Shown: positions 9,129 through 18,766, numbered from the stretch's first letter. The stretch: 64,000 bases of DNA from JBDHXE01 sp035445085 (GCA_035445085.1 DAOMQA010000004.1:1-64000); one strand, 5' to 3'. Notes: generated from the sequence alone by a model not told the origin. Numbers and translations: made by a program.

Positions 9129-10402
9129 TGAAATCAATTAAAAAGAACAAGACATTTTCTGTATTTTTAGCTTCCATATCTAAATGGCAGGTTAAATTAA
9201 TTTTTGCGCTGATTGCAATTTCAATTATTATAGGTACTATAATTTTTACTCAAACCTTAGTAAATGAAATCATTGAAAGAGAGAAATATGCAGTTGAATT
9301 ATACGCCAAAACAAATGCAAATCTCATGCAAAATTTAATGAATGATACACCAAATACTTCAAGTACAGATGTCTTATTATTTTTTGTGGAAAACGTAACC
9401 CCGACAATTAATTTTCCTGTAATTGTAACCTTCGAGAATGACAAGCCATACGAACCGTTTGAAAGTTGGACGCTAAATATTCCGTTTAAAAAAAATATGA
9501 ATATACAGGATCAACGGAAAATTGTGCACGAGTATTTAGAAAAAATGAAGGAAACTTACCCCCCAATATTAGTAAGAGATGAAACTGGCAAAATTATAAG
9601 TAAATTTTATTATAGCCATTCAATATTGGTTGATAAGCTCCGCTTTTTTCCTATAATAGCAATTTTTATAATATCATTATTTGGTTTTATTGGGTATATA
9701 TCATTTAGTTTGTCTCGCGATAGTGAACAAAATAAAATATGGGTAGGAATGAGCAAGGAAGCAGCACATCAGTTAGGCACACCATTATCAAGTCTTTTAG
9801 CTTGGATAGAAATTCTGCAATACGACTCAAGCGATCCAGAAGCTGTAAAAGAAACATTAATGGAAATGGAAAAAGATGTAGAAAGACTCAATACTATTGC
9901 AAAAAGATTTTCTAAGATTGGCTCTACTCCAGAAAAAGAGCTTATAAATTTATCTGTTTTAATATCTAGTGTCTGTAATTACTTTGATAAGCGAGTGCCA
10001 CATTTGGGCAAAAAGATTGAAATTATCCAAAGTTTAGATGACAAGGTATGGGCTAAGGTAAATATAGAGCTGTTTGCATGGGTTATTGAGAATCTATTAA
10101 AAAATGCTGTTGAAGCAATAGAAACAAGAGATGGTAAAATTTATATTTATATGAGATATTCATCGAAGGGAAAAGTTAGTATCTTAGTCAAAGATACTGG
10201 TAAAGGTATACCTCAAAAAATGAAAAAACAAGTATTTTATCCGGGATTTAGTACGAAGAAGCGTGGTTGGGGTTTAGGGTTGAGCCTTACTAAAAGGATA
10301 GTAGAAGAATATCATGATGGAAAAATATTTGTAAAAGAATCTATTATAGGTAAAGGAACTACGTTTGCAATAGAACTCCCAATTGAAGAAATAAAAGACT
10401 AA
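9128..10402 (+). CDS. membrane sensor histidine kinase
   Basis: The 424-residue kinase has two membrane helices (about 24-44 and 171-192) flanking an extracytoplasmic sensor domain of about 125 residues. The phosphoacceptor His is in KEAAHQLGTPLSSLLAW near residue 213. The ATPase domain has an N box (ENLLKNAVEA), a G1 box (VKDTGKGIP) and a G2 box (GWGLGLSL). The H-box form AHQLGTPLSSL is a form I associate with Bacteroidota kinases. No response regulator is adjacent, so it is an orphan kinase here, translationally coupled to hisS. The signal sensed is unknown. Confidence 0.93.
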   Translation: MKSIKKNKTFSVFLASISKWQVKLIFALIAISIIIGTIIFTQTLVNEIIEREKYAVELYAKTNANLMQNLMNDTPNTSSTDVLLFFVENVTPTINFPVIVTFENDKPYEPFESWTLNIPFKKNMNIQDQRKIVHEYLEKMKETYPPILVRDETGKIISKFYYSHSILVDKLRFFPIIAIFIISLFGFIGYISFSLSRDSEQNKIWVGMSKEAAHQLGTPLSSLLAWIEILQYDSSDPEAVKETLMEMEKDVERLNTIAKRFSKIGSTPEKELINLSVLISSVCNYFDKRVPHLGKKIEIIQSLDDKVWAKVNIELFAWVIENLLKNAVEAIETRDGKIYIYMRYSSKGKVSILVKDTGKGIPQKMKKQVFYPGFSTKKRGWGLGLSLTKRIVEEYHDGKIFVKESIIGKGTTFAIELPIEEIKD

Positions 10403-10544
10403 GGCAACTCTTAAGAATGTATAATTCTAATCCTATCAGATAGTGCATAGTGAATTGTTAATAATACTTGTGAGTAGTAGCTTTATGAATTAGTATTAAA
10501 GTAATGATTAGGATAGATAAATTCAAGTATTTTGATTTTAAAAG

Positions 10545-10572
10545 TTTATTATTTTTTAAAAAAATAATAAAT
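10545..10572. repeat. AT-only inverted repeat downstream of the kinase gene
   Basis: A near-perfect palindrome of TTTATTATTTTTT and its complement lies in the 243-base gap before the next gene. It could act as a weak bidirectional terminator but is about 145 bases from the kinase stop. The rest of the gap shows no RNA gene. Confidence 0.3.
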
Positions 10573-10645
10573 TTTATCGTATATTTAATGTTGCGTTGTG
10601 TTTGATTTTATAATGAATTATTGAATATTAAATTTGGTGGTATAT

Positions 10646-13600
10646 ATGTTGAATTTTTTTACAATTTTATCCGTTTTTTGTTTAATGTTTGCTAGTGCAA
10701 TTAGTCAGAATTTTAATATGTCTGAAGTTGATGCCTCAAAATTTCCAATAGTAAGCGCTAACTTCTCTGCTTTTGATTTTAGCCAAAAACAATACCAAAA
10801 CTTAACTTCCAATGATTTTACTGTTGTCGATAATGGTATTAAGCTACCTGCCTCGTTAGTTAGTCTTGAATGCACAAAAGATGCTCCTTATAACATAGTA
10901 ATAGTCATTGATAAATCATCATCTATGAAAGAAGAGGTTGATGGGCAAGTAAAATGGGATTGGGCAAAAGAAGGCGTAGAAACATTTATGAATAATATTC
11001 CAATAGGTGATAGTTCAAGAATGGCTTTAACATTGTTTTCTGGAAATGCCAGTATTGCATGTAACTTTACTAAATACAAGAAGGAGATATTAGACTCCCT
11101 AAATAAACTGCAAGGATCCGATATTTATGGTAGTACAAATTTTAATGTAGCGTTCTTAGATAATTTTGCAGGTGCAATTAATTTATTAAAAAAGCAAAAT
11201 CCTAATTACAAAAGAGCGATAATATTTTTATCTGATGGAGAACACGAAAATTCCAACGGTCCTTTCCAATTAAATACCGTATCTAACTTATTAAGAGAAT
11301 TTAATATCCAACTTTTTGCTATTACTTTACTTTCTACTAAAAGCAATGATTTAGACTTATTAGCTCAAAGAACAGGTGGTTATTATGATTTTGTTAGCAG
11401 TAAATCACAATTAAACGGACTATATACGAATTTTGCTAATCAATTACAGCTAAGACAAATTTGTAAATTAGTATGGCAGAACCCCGATGTTTGTGGTGAA
11501 CACTCTTTATATCGTTCAGCAAGTATCAGGTTCAATATACTTGGAATAACCGTTAACAAAACTTATACGGCACCACAAACAAGTATTGTCTATATAGAAA
11601 GCGACCAATCATTATATGATTTCGGCAATCCAGATATTGGTAAATATGAAGAACGAGAAATAGTAGTAACTCCGCGAATTAAGAATTTTACGGCAAAGAA
11701 CATAAAAATTGTGCCGAAAGACTATTTTGAAATAATTGATTGGGGTGATGGTATTGGAAATCAACCAAACTATGATTTTATAATGCCTGTAAATGTACCA
11801 CGAAAAATAAAAGTTAGGTTTACACCTCAAATCGTAAAAAAATATAGAAAAGCAGCTTTAATTTTAGAGGGTGAACCTTGCCCAAAAGAAATCCAATTAG
11901 TTGGCGGTTATCATAGAGTAACAATCACAAAACCTACACAAGGAGAATTTCTAAGTCAATGCGACTCCGTAAACATAGTATGGCAGGGTAATGAATCCGA
12001 TGCTCTTTTAGATTTATCTTATTCAAGTGATAACGGCACTACATGGAAAAGCATAATCAAGAAATATCAGGGCTATTCATATAAATGGAAATCTCCAGTT
12101 GTTGGTAACAATATTAAAGTAAAAGTTGAATCTACACCCGGTTATGAATATGATTTTGCTAACTCATATGGCGGCACAAATGATGATATTACAACATCAT
12201 TATGTGTAACAGAAAACGGCTTGTATCATTATGTAACGGGTTATTTTAGTGGTGAATTTACAATTGGGTCTACTAAATTAGTAAGTAAAGGTAAAGAAGA
12301 TATATTTTTAGCTAAATTTGATAACGAAGGAAATTTAATCTGGGCACAAAGTGCTGGCTCTATGGAGTTTGATGATAGAGCTTATGGTGTTGTAACAGAT
12401 TATGATGGCAATGTATATTTAACAGGTGTTACTTATGACGGAGTGCAATTTGATAATTTTTCACCAGCATTAGAAGTACAGAAAATACCATATTTATTTG
12501 TAACAAAGTTTAATGCTTATGGTAAATACTTAAACTCTAGGTTCCTTGGTGCAACCCCAGAATACAAAAATCTACAGATGGCTGGATATAAAATTGGTTT
12601 TGAATACAAACTTGGTGAACTACCAAAAATAATGGTTGAAGGTACATATAAGGGTGAGTATATGGATTATAACTTAAATGTTTACCTACCATTATCTTTA
12701 ATAGATACTGTATTCTCTTTTGCTATGACGCCAGACTTAGAGATTACAGAAATGTATGCTGCCGCCAAAAATTGGACTTATACTACAAAAGAAGCTAATT
12801 ATATTAGTGAAGCTTTTTACGAAACTGATAATTTTTCAGGTAGCTTAAAAATAGATAGATTTAATTTGAACAGCAAAGGGAAAAACGATTTTTGGATATC
12901 AAAATATAGTAAAATCGCTCAATCTGTTGATATAAGTGCTGCATTTTCTATCGTTAAACAAGAACCAAAGTTCATTAATAATATATATGTATTTGGCGAT
13001 GTTGTTTATGGTGATAGTGTAGCTCATACTTTAACAAAAACTATTTATAACCCTTTTGCAGTTCCAGTGGAAATTACTGGCTACAAATTTGGAGCCATTG
13101 CCGATTCTGATGTAAAAAATGATTATACTTTACTAACAGATATTATTGGAAAGAAAATTAACCCTAATGATTCTATAGACTTACAAATTGCTTTTAAACC
13201 AAATTATACTGGTCCTCGTAACGCTTGGTTAGATATATCTTCATCTTGTGGAAGCGATATCAGATTAGAGATTAAGGGTAATGGAGTATGCGGTGGAACA
13301 TCGCTTCCTATTTATGATTTTGGTGATCAGAATTTGAAAAAAGCTAAAAAGGATACAATTAAATGTGCTTTTAAAAATATTTCAAATGTAAAGTTAGTAG
13401 TTAGTCCATTAGTTAGAGGCACAAACTTCAGTGATTATACATTAGAAATACCAGATTATTACACAGTATATAATGGAAAAATTACAGTTAATCCTAACGA
13501 ATGCTTAGATATTATTGTAACATTTAACCCAAAAGAACTTGGAGCAAGAGAAGCATATATTAACTTTAATGTAGAGAATCCTTGTAAAAACTCAATGATG

Positions 13601-15283
13601 GATTTAGCAGGTGTGGGAATTTCATCTGATATAAGTATAACTTCTTATGATTGGAGCGAAAGGCGAGTAAAAGGTAATTATCCTGCACAAATACAGATTA
13701 AAAACAATAGCGAAGGAATAGAGAGAATTGATAGTATTAAATTTGCTGATGCTAATTATAGCAAGTATTTTGATTTAAAGATTAATCCAAATGATTACCC
13801 AATAAATATAGATGCTAATTCTATAATAAATATTGATGTTCAATATAATCCGATATTAGAACAAATTGATAGTGCAGATATTTATTGTTACATTGCCTCG
13901 AGAGCCGAACCTTTAGTAGCTAAACTCAATGGTATAGGAATATTACCTAAGCTAATTACAAATTGGACTTGCGGTAAAGAAATTAATATTGGCGATTCTA
14001 CGATTGCTACTTTAACATTAGAAAATCCATCGAAATCATCTATTCTTCAAATTAATGAGATTAAATTTGAAAATATTATAGAAGAGTTTACCTTTATTAA
14101 CCCAAATGATGTGTTAGCAAGGACACTTAATAAAGAGGAAAAAATCACGATACCTGTTATGTTCAAACCTAAAGCTAATAGTCCTAATACTAATAATATT
14201 TTTATTTACGCTGACGACTACGATGGACAATTTAAAGAACAATGGAAATTAACGAAAGTAAATACTTCTTGTGATGGTCTTCAAATTGAGTTTAATAATA
14301 TTGACTTTGGAAATGTAATATTATGTTCTAATAATGCTACAAACATAATATTGAAAAATAACAGTAAATCAAAAGATGTAACTTTGTATTTAGACAATGC
14401 TATATTTTCCCAAAATTCGGATATATTTAAATTGAATATCGCTGGTAATCTACAATTAAATGCTGGTGCAGAAATTATTTTACCAATATCTATGCTTGCA
14501 TCTAAATTAGAAACATTTACAAGTGTCTTAAGTATTCCAAATTCAGCTAATTATGCAATTGAAATAAATATCAGTGGTAGTAGTAAAAATTACGTGCCAT
14601 CAACTACTCTAAAGTCGGCAGAATACTCGGTAGCTGATATTTTTAGCTATCCAATAGATTTAGATATACCACAACTTAAATCAGGTGAGATAAATAACGT
14701 AAAATTGATATTGAATTATGACCCTTATGTTATTAAATATATGGATAATTCAATTAAATCAAGCTTGGCGAATTGGATGTGGACTACTAACTATTTAAGT
14801 AATGGTAACTTAGAAATTAATGGTAGTGGTAAAATTAATGATAATCAAAAGATTCAATCTTTCTCATTGGATTTTATGGTATTACTGAACGACAAGCACA
14901 AAACTGATATAACAGTAAAAGCTGATTACGATTGCCAAATATTCGATTATGATTTAAGTGTTATTACTTCAAGCAAGCTTTGCTTCAATGATAATAGAAT
15001 TATTGTTAAAAACGGTCAAGCTAACTTTGCTTTAAAAGATATTTCACCTAATCCAATTGTAGAAAATACAAATATAGAATTTGGTCTTGGCTTTGAAGTA
15101 GATGTCCAAATTGATATCTTTAATTCTAATGGTGAAAAAATTGAAAGCCTTGTAAATAATACTTTACCATCAGGTTACTATGAAACTTTATTAGATACTA
15201 GAAACCTAAGCAATGGGATATATTTTGTAAAAATGGTGGCAGGTCCATTTAAAGAAACTAAAAAAATCATTATCTTAAAATAA
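10646..15283 (+). CDS. giant secreted VWA / ASH-domain protein with T9SS type A sorting domain
   Basis: I choose the ATG at 10646 (MLNFFTIL) over an upstream in-frame TTG at 10634, because it gives a proper signal peptide ending in SAISQ and follows a GGTGG sequence. The product is about 1545 residues. A VWA domain with intact metal site (IDKSSSMKE) spans about 85-275. An Ig-like segment (LSYSSDNGTTW) resembles one in the 3991-7872 protein. SBBP-like beta-propeller repeats (GNVYLTGVTYDG) and several ASH-like modules follow. The C-terminus is a Por sorting domain from ISPNPIVENT to KKIIILK. It is a paralogue of the 3991 gene. Surface location is inferred. Confidence 0.87.
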   Translation: MLNFFTILSVFCLMFASAISQNFNMSEVDASKFPIVSANFSAFDFSQKQYQNLTSNDFTVVDNGIKLPASLVSLECTKDAPYNIVIVIDKSSSMKEEVDGQVKWDWAKEGVETFMNNIPIGDSSRMALTLFSGNASIACNFTKYKKEILDSLNKLQGSDIYGSTNFNVAFLDNFAGAINLLKKQNPNYKRAIIFLSDGEHENSNGPFQLNTVSNLLREFNIQLFAITLLSTKSNDLDLLAQRTGGYYDFVSSKSQLNGLYTNFANQLQLRQICKLVWQNPDVCGEHSLYRSASIRFNILGITVNKTYTAPQTSIVYIESDQSLYDFGNPDIGKYEEREIVVTPRIKNFTAKNIKIVPKDYFEIIDWGDGIGNQPNYDFIMPVNVPRKIKVRFTPQIVKKYRKAALILEGEPCPKEIQLVGGYHRVTITKPTQGEFLSQCDSVNIVWQGNESDALLDLSYSSDNGTTWKSIIKKYQGYSYKWKSPVVGNNIKVKVESTPGYEYDFANSYGGTNDDITTSLCVTENGLYHYVTGYFSGEFTIGSTKLVSKGKEDIFLAKFDNEGNLIWAQSAGSMEFDDRAYGVVTDYDGNVYLTGVTYDGVQFDNFSPALEVQKIPYLFVTKFNAYGKYLNSRFLGATPEYKNLQMAGYKIGFEYKLGELPKIMVEGTYKGEYMDYNLNVYLPLSLIDTVFSFAMTPDLEITEMYAAAKNWTYTTKEANYISEAFYETDNFSGSLKIDRFNLNSKGKNDFWISKYSKIAQSVDISAAFSIVKQEPKFINNIYVFGDVVYGDSVAHTLTKTIYNPFAVPVEITGYKFGAIADSDVKNDYTLLTDIIGKKINPNDSIDLQIAFKPNYTGPRNAWLDISSSCGSDIRLEIKGNGVCGGTSLPIYDFGDQNLKKAKKDTIKCAFKNISNVKLVVSPLVRGTNFSDYTLEIPDYYTVYNGKITVNPNECLDIIVTFNPKELGAREAYINFNVENPCKNSMMDLAGVGISSDISITSYDWSERRVKGNYPAQIQIKNNSEGIERIDSIKFADANYSKYFDLKINPNDYPINIDANSIINIDVQYNPILEQIDSADIYCYIASRAEPLVAKLNGIGILPKLITNWTCGKEINIGDSTIATLTLENPSKSSILQINEIKFENIIEEFTFINPNDVLARTLNKEEKITIPVMFKPKANSPNTNNIFIYADDYDGQFKEQWKLTKVNTSCDGLQIEFNNIDFGNVILCSNNATNIILKNNSKSKDVTLYLDNAIFSQNSDIFKLNIAGNLQLNAGAEIILPISMLASKLETFTSVLSIPNSANYAIEINISGSSKNYVPSTTLKSAEYSVADIFSYPIDLDIPQLKSGEINNVKLILNYDPYVIKYMDNSIKSSLANWMWTTNYLSNGNLEINGSGKINDNQKIQSFSLDFMVLLNDKHKTDITVKADYDCQIFDYDLSVITSSKLCFNDNRIIVKNGQANFALKDISPNPIVENTNIEFGLGFEVDVQIDIFNSNGEKIESLVNNTLPSGYYETLLDTRNLSNGIYFVKMVAGPFKETKKIIILK

Positions 15284-15300
15284 TCGATATTTATTACTTC

Positions 15301-15337
15301 AAAGTAGAGGCATCAGCATGATTGCCTCTACTTTTTT
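15301..15337 (+). terminator. rho-independent terminator
   Basis: A 12-bp stem (AAAGTAGAGGCA paired with TGCCTCTACTTT) with a 10-base loop is followed by a T run, 18 bases after the stop of the giant VWA gene. Confidence 0.9.
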
Positions 15338-15420
15338 ATATTATGTTATCACTTATAGATAAACAAATATATTATATGCAATTTCGTTGATAATTTCTTT
15401 GATAATCGAATTTACAATTA

Positions 15421-16554
15421 ATGTTTTTTGAACTTACTAAGACATCGGAAAGTAGTAAAGCAAGAGTAGGCTCTATATCCACAGATCACGGTATTATTGA
15501 AACTCCTATATTTATGCCTGTTGGGACGGCTGGAACTGTAAAAGCAGTAGAACAAAGGGAATTAATTGAGTTAGATGCAAAAATCATATTAGGCAACACC
15601 TACCATTTGTATTTAAGACCTGGTAATGAAGTAATGCATGCTTTAGGTGGTTTACATAGATTTATGAATTGGAATAGACCTATACTTACAGATAGTGGTG
15701 GTTATCAAGTATTTTCTCTTAATGAAATTAGAAAGATTTATCAATATGGAGTAGAATTTAGATCACATATTGACGGCTCAAAGCATCTTTTTACACCTGA
15801 ATCCGTTGTAAACACCCAGCGAATTATTGGTTCAGATATAATGATGGTCTTAGATGAGTGTGCACCATACCCTGCAGATTATAGTTATACTAAAAAATCT
15901 ATGGAATTATCAATAAAGTGGGCTAAGGAATCAAGAATATCTTTTAATAATACGGCGAGTATATATAATCATCAACAATACCAATTTGGGATAGCGCAAG
16001 GTGGAATGTATAATGATTTACGAAAAGAATACCTTCAGCAAATGATAGATATAGATTTTGATGGCAATGCAATAGGCGGCTTATCTGTTGGTGAACCAAC
16101 GGAATTAATGTATGAGATTACAGATATTTCTACCGATATATTGCCAAAAGATAAACCAAGATATTTAATGGGGGTAGGTACACCTGAGAATATATTGCAA
16201 TCAATTGAAATGGGTATAGATATGTTTGATTGTGTTATGCCAACTCGTAATGCGAGAAATGGACAGCTTTTTACTACAAATGGCAAAATTAATATTAGAA
16301 ACGCAAAATATAAATTTGAAGAAAAACCACTTGATGAAAATCTTGATTCATATGCAAGTAATAATTTTTCTTTGGCGTATTTAAGGCATTTGTTTATTTC
16401 AGATGAAATTCTAGGTCTTCAGCTTGCCTCCCTGCATAATATTGCCTTTTATTTAAACTTAGTAAAAGAAGCTAGAAAGCATATATTGAATGGAGATTTT
16501 GAATTATGGAAGAAAAACTATTTAGAGAACTATAATCAATCTAATAAATTATAA
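15421..16554 (+). CDS. tgt: queuine tRNA-ribosyltransferase (tRNA-guanine transglycosylase)
   Basis: This cytoplasmic enzyme exchanges guanine 34 of GUN-anticodon tRNAs for a queuine precursor. The 377-residue length is normal. Visible are the substrate loop DSGGYQVFSL with its catalytic Asp, QGGMY, GGLSVGEP, and the second catalytic region GIDMFDCVMPTRNARNGQLF. The C-terminal site that usually reads CxCxxC reads ENLDSYASNN here, so three zinc cysteines are replaced, while the His of SLHNIAFY remains. I recall similar cysteine-less forms in Bacteroidota. yajC follows after 48 bases. Confidence 0.96.
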   Translation: MFFELTKTSESSKARVGSISTDHGIIETPIFMPVGTAGTVKAVEQRELIELDAKIILGNTYHLYLRPGNEVMHALGGLHRFMNWNRPILTDSGGYQVFSLNEIRKIYQYGVEFRSHIDGSKHLFTPESVVNTQRIIGSDIMMVLDECAPYPADYSYTKKSMELSIKWAKESRISFNNTASIYNHQQYQFGIAQGGMYNDLRKEYLQQMIDIDFDGNAIGGLSVGEPTELMYEITDISTDILPKDKPRYLMGVGTPENILQSIEMGIDMFDCVMPTRNARNGQLFTTNGKINIRNAKYKFEEKPLDENLDSYASNNFSLAYLRHLFISDEILGLQLASLHNIAFYLNLVKEARKHILNGDFELWKKNYLENYNQSNKL

Positions 16555-16562
16555 AAAAGTAA

Positions 16563-16570
16563 TATTTTTG
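16563..16570 (+). promoter_or_regulatory. possible -7 promoter box TATTTTTG before yajC
   Basis: The octamer matches TAnnTTTG and is followed by TATTAAT; the same 15-base string TATTTTTGTATTAAT recurs at 18143-18157. No clear -33 TTG is present. Confidence 0.4.
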
Positions 16571-16602
16571 TATTAATGTTAAATGAATTTTAGGATAAAA
16601 TA

Positions 16603-16923
16603 ATGAATTTACTATCGAGTATAATATTAATGGCGCCAGCTCAAGGTGATGGTGCATCGTCTGGTGGCGGAATGGTTTCAATGCTAGTTATGTTTGGTTT
16701 GGTATTTGTTGTAATGTATTTTTTTATGATACGCCCTCAACAAAAACGCCAAAAAGAACATCAACAAATGTTAGCTGGAATAAAAAAAGGTGATAAAGTA
16801 GTTACTAGCGCAGGAATTCATGGAACAGTATCTGAGACTGATGACAAAACAATGACTTTACAAATTGCCGATAATGTAAAAATTAAATTTGAAAAGACTG
16901 CAGTAACAACTAAGTTATCATAA
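16603..16923 (+). CDS. yajC: preprotein translocase subunit YajC
   Basis: The 106-residue inner-membrane protein is an accessory of the SecDF-YajC complex. It has one hydrophobic helix (about 26-46) ending in the hallmark FFMIRPQQKRQKEHQQM, followed by the cytoplasmic beta domain with GIKKGDKVVTSAGIHGTV. An AGGA-type RBS precedes the ATG. Its stop overlaps the ribBA start by one base (TAATG), so the two are translationally coupled. Confidence 0.95.
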   Translation: MNLLSSIILMAPAQGDGASSGGGMVSMLVMFGLVFVVMYFFMIRPQQKRQKEHQQMLAGIKKGDKVVTSAGIHGTVSETDDKTMTLQIADNVKIKFEKTAVTTKLS

Positions 16924-18119
16924 TGAATACAATAGAAGAAGCTTTAATTGACTTAAGCTCTGGTAAAATGGTCGTTGTTTTGGACGATGAAGACAGAGAA
17001 AATGAAGGTGATTTAGTTTGTTCGGCAGAACTATGCACTCCAGAAATGGTCAATTTTATGGCAACTCACGGTAAGGGATTAATTTGCGTTTCGATCACTG
17101 AAAAGAAAGCACAGGAATTAAATTTAGAATTAATGGTACGTCATAATTCTTCTTTACATGAAACTAAATTTACTGTAAGTGTAGATTATGCGCACGGTAC
17201 AACTACGGGCATTTCTGCATATGACAGAGCTAAGACAATTCGTGCTTTGTGTAAAGCTGATACAAAACCTGAAGATTTACTCAGACCTGGTCATGTTTTC
17301 CCACTGATAGCGCATAGCGAAGGGGTTCTAAGAAGAGCAGGGCACACAGAAGCATCGGTTGATCTAATGCGCTTATCTGGGTTAAGACCCGCTGCAGTAA
17401 TATGCGAGATAATTAACGATGATGGTACAATGTCTAGATTAGATGATCTGAAAGTATTTGCAGATAAATTTAATCTTAAGATGATTACAATAAAAGACTT
17501 GATAGCTTATAAAATCAAGATTGAATCCATTGTAAGTAAAGTTGCCGAAACACGTTTGCCCACGCAATACGGTGAATTCAAATTAGTAGTATTTGAAAAT
17601 AATTTTGATCATCAAGAACACATTGCTCTGATTAAAGGAGATATTAGTGGTGATGAACCTGTCCTTCTAAGAGTGCATTCTGAATGCTTAACAGGGGATA
17701 TATTCCATTCATTAAGGTGCGACTGCGGAGAACAGTTAGCAAATGCCTTAGAAATGATTAATAAAGAAGGGCGTGGCGTACTATTATATATGAGGCAAGA
17801 GGGCAGAGGTATTGGGCTAACAAATAAGATAAAAGCCTATAAACTTCAAGACCAAGGTCTTGATACTGTTGAGGCAAATATACATTTAGGATTTGACCCC
17901 GACCCAAGAGATTATGGAATAGGTGCGCAGATATTAAGACTTCTAGGTATAAAAAAAATGAGGTTGATTAGCAACAACCCGACAAAGAGAGTAGGATTAG
18001 AAAGTTATGGCTTAGAAGTTGTGGAGCAAGTGCCAATTGAAGTAACTCCTAATGATATCAACCGAAATTATATGCTAACGAAGAAAAATAAAATGGGACA
18101 TATTCTGAAAAAAATATAA
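16923..18119 (+). CDS. ribBA: bifunctional 3,4-dihydroxy-2-butanone-4-phosphate synthase / GTP cyclohydrolase II
   Basis: The 398-residue enzyme performs both entry reactions of riboflavin synthesis. The RibB half (1 to about 200) shows DDEDRENEGDLV, the acidic active-site loop, and RPGHVFPL with the HTEASVDL motif. The RibA half (about 205-398) shows VRVHSECLTGDIFHSLRCDCGEQL carrying the zinc cysteines, then MRQEGRGIGL and the Tyr of RDYGIGAQIL. Both halves look intact. The lumazine synthase ribH lies far away at 54980-55447, so riboflavin genes are dispersed. Confidence 0.96.
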   Translation: MNTIEEALIDLSSGKMVVVLDDEDRENEGDLVCSAELCTPEMVNFMATHGKGLICVSITEKKAQELNLELMVRHNSSLHETKFTVSVDYAHGTTTGISAYDRAKTIRALCKADTKPEDLLRPGHVFPLIAHSEGVLRRAGHTEASVDLMRLSGLRPAAVICEIINDDGTMSRLDDLKVFADKFNLKMITIKDLIAYKIKIESIVSKVAETRLPTQYGEFKLVVFENNFDHQEHIALIKGDISGDEPVLLRVHSECLTGDIFHSLRCDCGEQLANALEMINKEGRGVLLYMRQEGRGIGLTNKIKAYKLQDQGLDTVEANIHLGFDPDPRDYGIGAQILRLLGIKKMRLISNNPTKRVGLESYGLEVVEQVPIEVTPNDINRNYMLTKKNKMGHILKKI

Positions 18120-18142
18120 TTTTATTATATAAGAATTATTAC

Positions 18143-18150
18143 TATTTTTG
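18143..18150 (+). promoter_or_regulatory. possible -7 promoter box in the greA leader
   Basis: TATTTTTG matches TAnnTTTG. TTT rather than TTG sits at the -33 distance (18121-18123). A start about 7-10 bases downstream would place the hairpin at 18169 right at the beginning of the transcript. Confidence 0.35.
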
Positions 18151-18168
18151 TATTAATCTTTTGTTTAC

Positions 18169-18203
18169 GACAAAGCCATCATCGGCTTTGTCTTAATTTT
18201 TTT
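18169..18203 (+). terminator. terminator hairpin between ribBA and greA (possible leader attenuator)
   Basis: A 9-bp stem (GACAAAGCC with GGCTTTGTC, loop ATCATC) is followed by TTAATTTTTTT. It ends ribBA, but it lies only 23 bases before the greA start, leaving no room for a promoter between them. greA must therefore be read through this hairpin. Confidence 0.85.
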
Positions 18204-18225
18204 ATAATAACAAATTGAGGCGAAC

Positions 18226-18699
18226 ATGTCTAAAACAGTATATATGACAAAAGAAAGAATGAAAGAAATTGAAGAGGAACTTCATGAATTAAAATCTAAA
18301 GGACGTTCTGAAATTGCACGTAAAATTGCTGAGGCAAGGTCTCATGGTGATTTATCTGAGAATGCTGATTACGATGCAGCAAAAGACGAACAAGGTCTTT
18401 TAGAGCTTAAAATATCTAAATTAACTGAGATGCTTGCTAATAGCCAAGTTATTTCTGCTGATGAATTTCCGGATGATAAAATATATATTCTATCTAAAGT
18501 AAAATTAAAAAACACAAAAACTGGAAAAATTAATGAATATCAATTAGTATCTCCAGAAGAAGCAGATTTTGAAAAAAACAAAATAGCTGTTACGTCACCT
18601 ATGGGTAAATCTTTGATGGGTAAGAAAGTAGGCGAAATTGCTGAAGTAATTGTACCAGCAAAAACTACTGTTTTTGAAATTATTGAAATTTATAAGTAA
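18226..18699 (+). CDS. greA: transcription elongation factor GreA
   Basis: GreA rescues backtracked RNA polymerase by stimulating cleavage of the transcript 3' end. At 157 residues it is normal in length. The N-terminal coiled coil has the KMTxEG-like YMTKERMKEIEEELHELK, and the tip acidic residues lie in ARSHGDLSENADYDAAKDEQ. The C-terminal FKBP-like domain ends with SPMGKSLMGKKVGE and VPAKTTVFEI. GAGG precedes the ATG. Terminator-like hairpins lie on both sides of the gene. Confidence 0.96.
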   Translation: MSKTVYMTKERMKEIEEELHELKSKGRSEIARKIAEARSHGDLSENADYDAAKDEQGLLELKISKLTEMLANSQVISADEFPDDKIYILSKVKLKNTKTGKINEYQLVSPEEADFEKNKIAVTSPMGKSLMGKKVGEIAEVIVPAKTTVFEIIEIYK

Positions 18700-18716
18700 T
18701 AAAAAGAATTTTAATT

Positions 18717-18766
18717 AAACCTTTCCTTTAAATTATTGTCTATTAATAAAAGGAAAGGTTTTTTTT
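18717..18766 (+). terminator. terminator-like hairpin abutting the ECF sigma start codon
   Basis: A 13-bp perfect stem (AAACCTTTCCTTT with AAAGGAAAGGTTT, 19-base loop) runs into a T run whose last T is the base before the ATG at 18767. The only Shine-Dalgarno-like sequence (AGGAAAGG) is inside the right arm. It ends greA transcripts, and in any read-through RNA it would hide the ribosome site of the sigma gene. Confidence 0.85.

Noticed and set aside
10403..10645. Search for an RNA gene in the gap before the second VWA gene
   Set aside because: Only an AT-rich palindrome is visible; no tRNA or other known RNA fold.
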